In this document: positions 1-6,354 of the stretch, piece by piece | Position numbering within the stretch: the first letter of the stretch is position 1 | How the letters are laid out: each line of letters opens with the position of its first letter | Source of the DNA: Candidatus Melainabacteria bacterium | GTDB lineage: Bacteria > Cyanobacteriota > Vampirovibrionia > Obscuribacterales > Obscuribacteraceae | NCBI GenBank assembly: GCA_016209785.1 | Contig: JACQVM010000249.1 | Location: 1-8,145 of the forward strand | Direction of reading: 5' to 3' | DNA length: 8,145 bases | The notes under the pieces: generated by a model | What the model saw: the letters and a program-made list of their open reading frames with translations, nothing else | Told to the model about the DNA's origin: nothing | Database searches by the model: none | Translations under genes and position numbers: made by a program

Positions 1-427
1 GGATAACCACATCAAAAGCATTAGAGCGAAGAAGCTGATCGCAAATAATGTAATAGTGAGGTTGTCGCCTGGAGGATAATTTTACAACCCAAAACCTGCC
101 AGGATTATCCGAGTTCAACTCAAAGGACCAATCTGAGGCCACTAGTTTGTCCTCAAGGTCGATGTAAGCTATGTGAAATCCAGCGGTACACCAATTAGCA
201 ATAACCATGCGTAGCACAGTAGTTTTGCCGGATGATAAGGACCCTACCCATTCAGTAATACGTTGACGGACCAGTCCCGATGTCAGGATGCGATCAATGG
301 TAGGTAATCCAGTCCGGAGTGCTTTTTGTAACTCTTGGGATGATACCCATTTGCCAGGGAAAAGACTTTCCAGGTGCTGCTTGAGGGCTGCTACGCGAGT
401 AGGAATATTTGTAGGTTTTACTTGCAT
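1..427 (-). CDS. RecA/ImuA-like P-loop ATPase, 5' part (runs off left edge)
   Basis: The first 142 codons of a minus-strand gene are visible; it is open to the window edge. The product has an N-terminal segment of about 40 residues, then a 'LRTGLPTIDRIL' stretch, which is the entry to RecA/ImuA-type cores (compare 'TGIPxLDxLL'). A Walker A loop GSLSSGKT follows at residues 62-69, and a hydrophobic strand 'AFDVVI' at 137-142 looks like the start of Walker B. The ATG at 427 is preceded by AGAGGAG nine bases upstream. In family terms, ImuA is the RecA-like partner of ImuB and DnaE2 in the SOS mutasome, so an imuB-type polymerase gene would be expected to the left. A diverged RecA paralogue or a KaiC/RadA-like protein remains possible because the core is cut off. 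The operator-like palindrome in its promoter supports a damage-inducible gene (inference). Confidence 0.72.
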   Translation of the reverse strand, partial: MQVKPTNIPTRVAALKQHLESLFPGKWVSSQELQKALRTGLPTIDRILTSGLVRQRITEWVGSLSSGKTTVLRMVIANWCTAGFHIAYIDLEDKLVASDWSFELNSDNPGRFWVVKLSSRRQPHYYIICDQLLRSNAFDVVI

Positions 428-436
428 AAGCAAAAT

Positions 437-443
437 CTCCTCT
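437..443 (-). promoter_or_regulatory. Ribosome binding site of the ImuA-like gene
   Basis: On the minus strand the sequence reads AGAGGAG, nine bases before the ATG at 427. It is the only strong Shine-Dalgarno near this start and fixes the N-terminus. Confidence 0.6.
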
Positions 444-498
444 AGAGCCGAGGTTGTCGCGCGGAGGAGGCAGGTAGTGAAGGAGTTTAGTTAATCAC

Positions 499-528
499 AG
501 TAAACCATACGTATGTATGGTTTGTCAA
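499..528 (-). promoter_or_regulatory. Sigma70-type promoter of the ImuA-like gene with embedded palindromic operator
   Basis: Minus-strand TTGACA (positions 523-528) is a perfect -35 box. An 18-base spacer separates it from TTTACT (499-504), a 4/6 match to the -10 box. Nearly the whole spacer and part of the -10 are occupied by the inverted repeat at 502-523, so a bound repressor would block RNA polymerase directly. The leader to the start codon would be about 65 bases. Boxes are read by eye. Confidence 0.5.
502..523. promoter_or_regulatory. Perfect palindromic operator, candidate SOS (LexA-type) box
   Basis: Arms AAACCATAC and GTATGGTTT are perfect 9-bp inverted repeats around a 4-bp centre. 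The site sits between the -35 and -10 boxes of the ImuA-like gene. It does not match the E. coli (CTGT-N8-ACAG), Bacillus (CGAAC-N4-GTTCG) or cyanobacterial (AGTAC-N4-GTACT-like) LexA sites. LexA motifs differ widely between phyla and ImuA operons are usually LexA-controlled, so a lineage-specific LexA is the leading guess. TetR-family operators can also look like this. No second copy was seen in the window. Confidence 0.5.
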
Positions 529-719
529 TCTATACCTAAAGCCGCAGGGACAGGGTTTCTGGTTCTCAGTACATACGCTACACTGTTGAGCGGTTAACAA
601 AAGCCCCTTGTCAATTACAAGAAAAGCAAATAACAACTAAGAAGACAAGCAGGGCCTAGGGATGGTGAAGATTGGGTGTGGTGTTTGATTAGCAGCTAAC
701 AGTTGGGTGGGAGGGACCT
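524..719. other. Divergent intergenic region between ImuA-like gene and the 720-1133 gene
   Basis: No convincing small gene is visible. For the rightward gene a weak promoter candidate is TTGTCA at 608-613, 17 bases, then TAACAA at 631-636. A 5-bp-arm inverted repeat (CTTGT/ACAAG, 607-621) overlaps that -35 box. Nothing else structured was found here. Confidence 0.3.
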
Positions 720-1133
720 ATGAAGTATCTGCACAGCGGGTACATTCTTTTTTGTGATCGAGCAGAATATGCAGACAATGGACGGATCGACGCCAATGGT
801 TTATTTGATTTGTTGGTAGGAAAAGGTCTTCCTATTCGAATGAACTGCACGTGGGTAATTGGTTTTGGTACTCCGTACGAAAGACGCCAGTACAAGGGAC
901 TAGTAGTGTTAGAAGATCCGGATGGCAAAGAGGTCTTTAGCAAAGAGTTTAATGCCAATGATCCTAATGACCTTTATCGAGGGCATTACATTTTTTCTTC
1001 TGACCTTGTCCTTATTCGTGATGGTCTCTGGACAGCCAAAGTTTTTTTAAAAAATTGGAAGGGAGAGGGTGTCTGGGATATTCAGCGCCAGTTCTGGGCA
1101 ATGGTAGAAGGGGCCACGCTTCCGGATCCTTAA
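720..1133 (+). CDS. Small soluble protein of unknown function, DUF6941-like
   Basis: A 137-residue protein with no signal peptide or membrane segment. GGAGG lies five bases before the ATG, so the start is well supported. The N-terminus 'ILFCDRAEYADNGRIDANGLFD' (residues 9-30) followed by alternating hydrophobic strands resembles the DUF6941 pattern: a C-D-x-A strand, a 'G+I...GLFD' turn, then a beta-sandwich-like body. I assign this from memory of the pattern, not from a search. Pro and Gly turns with strands such as 'TWVIGFG', 'GLVVLEDPDGKEVF' and 'GLWTAKVFLKN' fit an all-beta fold. The gene is divergent from the ImuA-like gene and convergent with the DUF1501 gene, so it appears monocistronic. 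No catalytic motif is visible and the biochemical role is unknown. Confidence 0.75.
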   Translation: MKYLHSGYILFCDRAEYADNGRIDANGLFDLLVGKGLPIRMNCTWVIGFGTPYERRQYKGLVVLEDPDGKEVFSKEFNANDPNDLYRGHYIFSSDLVLIRDGLWTAKVFLKNWKGEGVWDIQRQFWAMVEGATLPDP

Positions 1134-1283
1134 GTAAGCGCTCCGGCAACTGCGTCCCTTGTTGCCTTCGCGCGATAAGACGCTCGCCGGCCGACGGCTC
1201 AACGCAGTCGTTGGCTCGCTATGCGTCGGAACTTAACCTCCGTCGCTGCCTCCGGCAGCTTCTCCGGGCGTCAAGACGCTTGG
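1134..1283. repeat. GC-rich, internally repetitive spacer between convergent genes
   Basis: Bases 1141-1260 are about 65% G+C against about 45% in the genes on either side. The pentamer GCGTC or its complement GACGC occurs at 1152, 1179, 1223, 1268 and 1275. CTCCGGCA occurs at 1141-1148 and 1250-1257. Short hairpins are GGCAAC/GTTGCC (1145-1150 with 1161-1166), GCTGCC/GGCAGC (1245-1259) and GCGTC/GACGC (1268-1279). No T-run follows any of them, so they are poor intrinsic terminators. The segment looks like an intergenic repeat element rather than coding sequence. Confidence 0.5.
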
Positions 1284-2309
1284 CTAAAGAAAGGCAAGAT
1301 GGCCGAAGTTGGCTCCTAGGACTTGGTAACTATCGGACAAAAGCCAACGATCAAGAAGAGTGGTATATACGGTGCGAAAGTCAATCTTGTAGCACAGGTC
1401 CCCTTCATCTAGTTGAGTGAGGCTTGGATGCTCTCCATACAGACCGCCCTTGACAGAGCTGCCAATGATAAAGACAGGTGCAGCGGTACCATGGTCTGTC
1501 CCTCCTTCGCTGTTTTCTTGAAGTCGTCGTCCAAATTCGGAAAACACATATATCAAGACGTTACGATCAACTCCATGTGATTGCAGATCACGCTGGAATG
1601 CCAACAACCCATCACCAAGCTGCTTCAAAAGATTGGAGTGTGTAGGAGATTGGTTGGCATGGGTGTCAAAGCCATCTAAGCATATATTGTATATTCGAGC
1701 ATCTACGTTGCTTGCAATCATTTGGGAAATGAACTTTAACCTGGCCCCAAAAGCAGTGCTTAGAGAATAAGTAGTATTTCTTTCTTCGAGATTTCGAGGA
1801 TATCTCATGTAGCTCAAATCATAAACATTGTTGTTGGCTGTGGTGCCGGTTGCAACTGCCAAGTCCAGGTAGCGACCCAGCCAGCTACTATCAGCAATCT
1901 TGTTGGGCTCAGCTGTCTGCCATATTTCCATGGAGCGAAAATGAGAGCGATTGGGATTTGGGTAACCTACTCCCTGCACAATCGCCAGTTTCTCATCTTT
2001 GTAAAGGTTGGCAAAGCCAGTGAGATTGGGGTTGAGGCCAATATGCTTGGTTAGTGGAAGTATCTCCCCCGGTTTAATAGCTAGCCCTGGTCTGGATTGA
2101 TAATACTGCCGCAGGTTATAGGGAATCACACAATTGAGGCCATCATTGCCGCCATTTAGCTGGACCACAACAAGTATCCTGGAATGGGTTGACTGACGTG
2201 GTGCCAAAGTAGCTGCTCGGGTAGACACTGTCAGCAGATGTGTGGGTGCCAGGCAACATGCCACAATGCCTAGTCCACTTGCAATGAAATTTCTTCGTGA
2301 TACTGACAT
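1284..2309 (-). CDS. DUF1501 family protein, Tat-exported
   Basis: A 341-residue protein with a twin-arginine signal (SRRNFI at residues 4-9, hydrophobic stretch 10-27), so it is probably exported folded. Family landmarks in order: NGGNDGLN (52-59), SHFRSMEIWQT (122-132), GFDTHANQ (213-220), FSEFGRR (256-262), GGTDHGTAAPVF (269-280), GGLYGEHPSL (288-297) and DFRTVYTTLLDRW (310-322). DUF1501 proteins share the alkaline phosphatase/sulfatase-like fold; their substrate is not known to me. Members usually run to about 400-450 residues. Here the stretch between 'SSWLGRYLD' (141-149) and 'FGARLKFISQ' (187-196) is shorter than I expect, suggesting an in-frame loss of roughly 70-80 residues. The usual DUF1800 partner gene is not adjacent. 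The gene lies 120 bases after the CHASE2 gene with its own candidate promoter. Confidence 0.88.
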   Translation of the reverse strand: MSVSRRNFIASGLGIVACCLAPTHLLTVSTRAATLAPRQSTHSRILVVVQLNGGNDGLNCVIPYNLRQYYQSRPGLAIKPGEILPLTKHIGLNPNLTGFANLYKDEKLAIVQGVGYPNPNRSHFRSMEIWQTAEPNKIADSSWLGRYLDLAVATGTTANNNVYDLSYMRYPRNLEERNTTYSLSTAFGARLKFISQMIASNVDARIYNICLDGFDTHANQSPTHSNLLKQLGDGLLAFQRDLQSHGVDRNVLIYVFSEFGRRLQENSEGGTDHGTAAPVFIIGSSVKGGLYGEHPSLTQLDEGDLCYKIDFRTVYTTLLDRWLLSDSYQVLGANFGHLAFL

Positions 2310-2333
2310 GGCCGACCGTTCTCTTTTCTCATG

Positions 2334-2352
2334 AATGTTATGTCAATGTTAT
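2334..2352. repeat. 8-bp direct repeat with 11-bp period upstream of DUF1501
   Basis: AATGTTAT occurs at 2334-2341 and 2345-2352, separated by 3 bp, so the copies fall on the same face of the helix. This spacing is typical of tandem response-regulator sites such as Pho boxes, though the bases do not match the known PhoB consensus. With only two copies, chance is possible. Confidence 0.35.
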
Positions 2353-2374
2353 CGGCAGGTCCACCAAGGTTCAA
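2346..2374 (-). promoter_or_regulatory. Candidate promoter of the DUF1501 gene
   Basis: Minus-strand TTGAAC (2369-2374), a 17-base spacer, and TAACAT (2346-2351) each match four of six consensus positions. The leader to the ATG would be about 30 bases. An 8-bp direct repeat overlaps the -10 box and the probable start site. Confidence 0.35.
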
Positions 2375-2429
2375 AAACTTCTTCATTGATAGAGCTTGAA
2401 GGTTTAGGGCAGAGATGGAATCCGAGAAG

Positions 2430-4808
2430 CTACTCATAAACTAGCATGGTTGACCCGTCCCAGGTTGGCTCTGGGGGTTTGGCAAGGAAGCTCTGACAAC
2501 GTTCTAGCATTAACATGGTGGGCTTATCGTCTGGTGCCAGGCGTAAGATGCTATTAAACAACCTTTCAGCTTCAGTGAAGTTGCGCTTCTCCATTGCTGC
2601 CAAACCTTGCTTATAAAGGACTGTTGCTTCTTCCATGGCACCTGGCAATTTGCCAGTGGGGCAAAGAAGCTCGTAAATGTGTTGTGGTTTGTCTGATGCA
2701 TCAAACTTAACTTTGTCGAGCTCGCGAATCTCAAACTTCTGACTCACAAGCTGAGCGGTGGACTCACCAATGATGCATCTTGTTCCATATCTGTTGTTGA
2801 TTAACTCAAGGCGCAAGGTGAAATCTACGCTGTCGCCGATAGCACCGTATTCTGCATGGGTATCGGTTCCAATTTGGCCACAGATGGCTTCTCCGGTGTT
2901 AATCCCAGCTCTCAATTTGAGTGAGGTTTTCTGTGGTTCTATCTTTCCTTCCTGGATCCATGTTTGGTAAAGTCTTGTTAGACATTGTTCAATATCGAGA
3001 TAACAGCTTGCTGACAGCCTTGCCTGCGATAGCTCTTGCATAGGAAGTGGTGCACCCCAAATGGCCAGCACACCATAATGCCAGATTCGGTCCACAATTC
3101 CACTGTGTTCATAAATGGACGATATCATCAAAGTCAGACATTCGTTAAGACTCTGAACAATTGTTTCTGGTAGTAGCCCATCCATAGATGTAGGGAAGTT
3201 GTGAAGTTGGCAAAGTAGAGTAGTGACGGTTGCTTTCTTGCCTTCAAGACCCAGTTCTCCGACCTGTCGTCTGTCGATTTCTTCTGCCATGTGTAACGGT
3301 GCCAAATCTCGGAAAACGCGTGTATGACGGCGTCTTTCCTGGAATGCAAACAGATTCTGATCGATGAGTACAAGAAGATAGCAAGGAAGTGCTACACCAA
3401 GCACTGGTACTACCACCGGTACTAGGCACTCGAGATAGACAAAACACAAGAATGAGTCAGTTAACCACACTAGAGAAAAGAGAGTGGTAGTGGCGAGCAT
3501 CGACCATGGCCTACCATGGAGTCCGCTGAACATGCGGGCAAACAAGAAGGAAACGAAAAGCACAATTAGAACCTCTTCCCACCATTCAGGCTCAGACAAG
3601 AAGCGTGTACTCAAAATATTGGCAATGATGTTGGCTTGCAGCTCAACGCCACTCATGGGTTTCGTAATTCCAGTTACTGGTGTCAGGAAAGTGTTAAACG
3701 GCAAAAAGCGTGTTTCGTGTATGACATTACGAGGTAACCCTTCACTGGGTCCTAAGTAATGGTGGAATCCGACCAATACAATCTTGTCCTTAAAAGGGTT
3801 TCCATCGGTTACCTGTGTAACATCTGTCCGGTCATTAAATAGCTCGCCTGCAACTGTTGTTGAGTTGAGCGTGTAGTGTTGTTTCCAGTTAAGTGTTTTC
3901 CACAAAGGAACGATGAGGAAGCTTTCTGATGGATCTAAGAAGTTAATGCGGAAACTTTGTGGGTAAGCTCTGTCATGAAGAAACAGTTTTCCTCTTAGAT
4001 CTAATACTGAGTGTGTTTCCCAGGCTTTCTCAACCACTGTCAATCCGAAGGAGTGGAAAAAAGGGCCCATGTGCTGAAAGTTGGTAAACACCAATGAGGC
4101 CTTCCTTACCAGAGCATCATGGTCTGGCTCAACAACCACGTTTCCCAGTGAGCTTGAATTGCCGCCAAGGGCATAAATGAATGGATCGTACGGTGTGTGA
4201 AACAAGAATTGCGTTCGCCCGTGCGAAAGGTTAGTGCTGACCTCGACATTGCTAGCCAGGACCACGGTTTTGTTTTGTCTGAGTTCGTCAACTAAAGCTT
4301 GATCATCACCTTGGGCAGTTAGCTGCCAATGATCTATCAGTCCCTTGGGTACAAGAGCATTAAATCTTGACATGGCATTGGCTTGTGTCTCCTTTAATAT
4401 TGGTGATGGCCCATCCAGCACTAGGTCTAAGGCAATTACCTGGGCGCCTGCCTTACGCAACTGTTTCAGCAGAGCAGCATACAGTTGGCGCGGCCAGGGT
4501 GGATAGCCTTTTAAGTGCCGTACAGAGTCGTTGTCAATGCTGACAATGACAATGTCAGAAGCAGAAATTGGTTCGTACTTTAGGACTTTTCTTAGGATGT
4601 GCCGCCAGGAAAAGTACTGGTCTTGAAGGCGAAGCTCCTGATCCTCAAGTAGTTGGTACAAAAAAGGGGGTTGCAAGATTGTAACTAGGGAGGCAAAAAT
4701 GCCAACAGACAAACAAATAGTTAAGCAACGGTACGAGAGATCTCTAGCCCATGGGCTTGACCAGGCTTTTAGTAGGCTGAAGAAGTTAATGGAAGCAGTC
4801 GGGCTCAA
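2430..4808 (-). CDS. CHASE2 sensor - 3 TM - class III cyclase-like domain (degenerate) - TPR
   Basis: 792 residues. One membrane helix (about 26-46) is followed by an extracytoplasmic CHASE2 domain (about 55-400, with 'VIVSIDNDSVRHLKGYPPWPR' near 87-107 and 'PFKDKIVLVG' at 338-347). Three helices follow (about 411-427, 436-458, 462-482), then a cytoplasmic class III nucleotidyl cyclase fold (about 522-715) and a C-terminal TPR-like pair (about 725-772). CHASE2 cyclases normally sense an external cue and make cAMP. Here the catalytic set is degenerate: metal aspartates are Q534 and Y578, adenine-recognition positions are R574 and G655, and the transition-state Asn is D662; only the partner Arg (R666) remains. 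The fold motifs (WGAPLP, AGINTGEA, GTRCIIGEST) are intact, so this is probably a non-catalytic receptor. The start is TTG: an in-frame TGA lies 18 bases upstream of it, no in-frame ATG occurs before residue 146, and the first membrane helix needs the TTG. Confidence 0.9.
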   Translation of the reverse strand: MSPTASINFFSLLKAWSSPWARDLSYRCLTICLSVGIFASLVTILQPPFLYQLLEDQELRLQDQYFSWRHILRKVLKYEPISASDIVIVSIDNDSVRHLKGYPPWPRQLYAALLKQLRKAGAQVIALDLVLDGPSPILKETQANAMSRFNALVPKGLIDHWQLTAQGDDQALVDELRQNKTVVLASNVEVSTNLSHGRTQFLFHTPYDPFIYALGGNSSSLGNVVVEPDHDALVRKASLVFTNFQHMGPFFHSFGLTVVEKAWETHSVLDLRGKLFLHDRAYPQSFRINFLDPSESFLIVPLWKTLNWKQHYTLNSTTVAGELFNDRTDVTQVTDGNPFKDKIVLVGFHHYLGPSEGLPRNVIHETRFLPFNTFLTPVTGITKPMSGVELQANIIANILSTRFLSEPEWWEEVLIVLFVSFLFARMFSGLHGRPWSMLATTTLFSLVWLTDSFLCFVYLECLVPVVVPVLGVALPCYLLVLIDQNLFAFQERRRHTRVFRDLAPLHMAEEIDRRQVGELGLEGKKATVTTLLCQLHNFPTSMDGLLPETIVQSLNECLTLMISSIYEHSGIVDRIWHYGVLAIWGAPLPMQELSQARLSASCYLDIEQCLTRLYQTWIQEGKIEPQKTSLKLRAGINTGEAICGQIGTDTHAEYGAIGDSVDFTLRLELINNRYGTRCIIGESTAQLVSQKFEIRELDKVKFDASDKPQHIYELLCPTGKLPGAMEEATVLYKQGLAAMEKRNFTEAERLFNSILRLAPDDKPTMLMLERCQSFLAKPPEPTWDGSTMLVYE

Positions 4809-4816
4809 CTTAATGG

Positions 4817-4822
4817 CTCCAG
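4817..4822 (-). promoter_or_regulatory. Ribosome binding site supporting the TTG start of the CHASE2 gene
   Basis: Minus-strand CTGGAG places GGAG eight bases before the TTG at 4806-4808. This is good spacing and supports the rare start codon. Confidence 0.55.
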
Positions 4823-4829
4823 TTCAACA

Positions 4830-4848
4830 GGCATATGTCAGATATGCC
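4830..4848. promoter_or_regulatory. Inverted repeat in the leader of the CHASE2 gene
   Basis: Perfect 7-bp arms GGCATAT and ATATGCC flank a 5-base centre, starting 21 bases upstream of the TTG start. It could be an operator or an mRNA hairpin next to the ribosome binding site. No T-run follows, so it is not a terminator. Confidence 0.4.
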
Positions 4849-4969
4849 CCGTTGCTGGAATCCTTACAACTTCATATAACTAGCTTGTAAGGGAAACCAA
4901 ACTTTTGGTCTTGTGGGAACCTGTCAGCAAGACAAATAGCGTTGGGTATACTTTGACTTCAGTAAAGAT

Positions 4970-5042
4970 TGGGCGGTACTGGACTCGAACCAGTGGCCCC
5001 CACTATGTCAAAGTGGTGCGCTACCAACTGCGCCAACCGCCC
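4970..5042 (-). tRNA. tRNA-Val (anticodon GAC)
   Basis: The minus strand folds as a complete 73-base cloverleaf: acceptor GGGCGGT/ACCGCCC, D stem GCGC/GCGC, anticodon stem CCACT/AGTGG with loop TTGACAT, T stem ACTGG/CCAGT with loop TTCGAGT. The anticodon GAC is at positions 5007-5009 and reads GUC (Val). The discriminator base is A and the CCA end is not encoded. It sits between the M23 and CHASE2 genes on the same strand. No duplicated tRNA 3' end (integration scar) was seen in the window. Confidence 0.95.
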
Positions 5043-5055
5043 ATGTAAGTTTATT

Positions 5056-5061
5056 ATTCTA
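5056..5061 (-). promoter_or_regulatory. Candidate -10 box of the tRNA-Val gene
   Basis: Minus-strand TAGAAT (5/6 match) lies 13 bases before the mature 5' end. A weak -35 (TTAGCG) is 18 bases further upstream. The position suits a tRNA promoter in the 75-base gap after the M23 gene. Confidence 0.35.
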
Positions 5062-5117
5062 GCGCGACCTGTCCGACTACGCTAATTTGAGACATGGAAT
5101 TTCCCGGCAACAGGCAG

Positions 5118-6323
5118 TTAAGGAAACGAAACTACAGTGGCTTCTTTCGGCAACTCATTCTGATGTCGCTCCCCAGGCGTGACTGGCTGGAAGGGGTGAG
5201 GGCTACGTGCTTGCTCTGCTTTGATAAAGCTCTTGAAGTCTTTTATCTTTCCTTCAACCATAAAGGAGTCAAAAACGTATGGGATACCGTTTGAGCCGAG
5301 TGCCTCCGCGCCATCCGTGACGTGGAAGTGGAGGTGTGGTGCAGAACTATTGCCTGTGTTGCCAAGTCGTGCTATCTCTAGCCCGCGCTTAACTTTGTCG
5401 CCCTCGTGTACCTTAATGCTGCCTGGCTTTAAGTGTGCGTAGAAACCATAGGTTCCATTGCCTAGGTCGAGCGTTATGGTGTTTGCCCCTGGATACAGTG
5501 GATCACCGCTCAGTTTACCGATTGGCTGGTCGGCAAAGCCTTCAACAACCCCAGCTACCGTGGCGTCTGCCACAGCAAGAACGGGCTGCCCGTAAGCTGG
5601 GTAGCTCGACATGACCGTGCGGTTGCCGGTGCAGGTACGATGCTGATCGTCCAGTTTCATCCAGTCAATGGCGTAACGTTGGGAGCACTGCATCTTGTTG
5701 TTGATTGGCAGGAGTGCTCGTCTATGACCGCCTAGACTTGAATAGCAATTGAGTGCCAACCAGCCTCCCCCGCGTAGGGGTGGTCCAACTATGATAGGTG
5801 CACGCTCATCAACGTTGAGCTCAGCGCCGGTATAGCTTGGTGAATCGGGCTTGTTGATTACAGAGCGTCCGTCGAAGCAAATTCTATGCAGTAGCTTGCG
5901 GGGTACTTCTTCGGGCTTGGCAAAGGTAAGGTTGAGCCAGACAATTCCTGCACGCCCAGCTTCGAGTAGATTGCTTGGACGGTTTGAGCCTGCTGGTCGA
6001 AATAGAAGCTGGAGATCCTGGCTGTCCAGCGGCAAAATGACTTGTTCCGGGTTGTCGCCATTCAATACCTGAAGCTGTTTCAACTTGGCAGGATGCTTGC
6101 CCATGTTTGTGACAACCAGCTCGTAAATGAGGTTGATGCGACCGTCGCTGCCTTGGAAAGGGCGTGGGGACACAGTGGGTGACATCAACACAAGTGTCCA
6201 GTTGACAGGAGTTGTAGCTGGATTGTTAGCTGCTAACATCGGAGTTGGTGGAGAGGCAATCAATAACGAGATCGCGCTCGACAACAGCGCTTGCAAGCAG
6301 CGCCGAGGACAACCAATATACAT
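5118..6323 (-). CDS. Exported M23 (LytM-type) peptidase-like protein
   Basis: 401 residues from the ATG at 6323. The N-terminus (MYIGCPRRCLQALLSS..., about 1-31) is a signal peptide with a basic n-region and likely cleavage after residues 31-32. A beta-rich, Ig-like region follows (about 40-180), then a LytM/M23 domain (about 196-355). Visible M23 signatures are 'YGQPVLAVADATV' (244-256), 'GFYAHLKPGS' (293-302), 'GDKVKRG' (308-314) and 'GNTGNSSAPHLHFHV' (321-335), with H297, H330 and H332. The Asp of the first zinc motif is D220 (RYAID), but the residue four before it is R216, not His; H200 (GHRRALLP) may replace it. M23 enzymes cut peptidoglycan cross-links. This one could be an endopeptidase or a LytM regulator. 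The frame is open to 6509, but the extra 62 codons do not look like protein and would push the signal peptide inside. GGAG 11 bases upstream is a modest ribosome site. Confidence 0.87.
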   Translation of the reverse strand: MYIGCPRRCLQALLSSAISLLIASPPTPMLAANNPATTPVNWTLVLMSPTVSPRPFQGSDGRINLIYELVVTNMGKHPAKLKQLQVLNGDNPEQVILPLDSQDLQLLFRPAGSNRPSNLLEAGRAGIVWLNLTFAKPEEVPRKLLHRICFDGRSVINKPDSPSYTGAELNVDERAPIIVGPPLRGGGWLALNCYSSLGGHRRALLPINNKMQCSQRYAIDWMKLDDQHRTCTGNRTVMSSYPAYGQPVLAVADATVAGVVEGFADQPIGKLSGDPLYPGANTITLDLGNGTYGFYAHLKPGSIKVHEGDKVKRGLEIARLGNTGNSSAPHLHFHVTDGAEALGSNGIPYVFDSFMVEGKIKDFKSFIKAEQARSPHPFQPVTPGERHQNELPKEATVVSFP

Positions 6324-6354
6324 GTAGGAAGTTGCTCCATAGGAATACAGGTAT

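Noticed and set aside
1134..1283. CRISPR-like or tandem repeat array
   Set aside because: Repeated words are only 5-8 bp with irregular spacing; there are no uniform repeats and spacers.
1055..1420. 121-codon plus-strand frame across the GC-rich spacer
   Set aside because: It begins inside the 720-1133 gene, is very rich in Arg/Ser/Leu, runs antisense into the DUF1501 gene and has no ribosome site.
2276..2395. 39-codon minus-strand frame between CHASE2 and DUF1501
   Set aside because: It has no ribosome binding site and overlaps the promoter and start of the DUF1501 gene out of frame.
4530..4558. Short GACAAT-type tandem repeats
   Set aside because: They lie in the conserved 'VIVSIDND' coding segment of CHASE2 and are explained by the codons.
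4896..4909. ACCAA/TTGGT hairpin downstream of tRNA-Val as a terminator
   Set aside because: Only five A+T-rich pairs and an interrupted T tract; too weak to call.
4970..5042. tRNA gene as an integration site for a mobile element
   Set aside because: No integrase gene and no repeated copy of the tRNA 3' end are present in the window.
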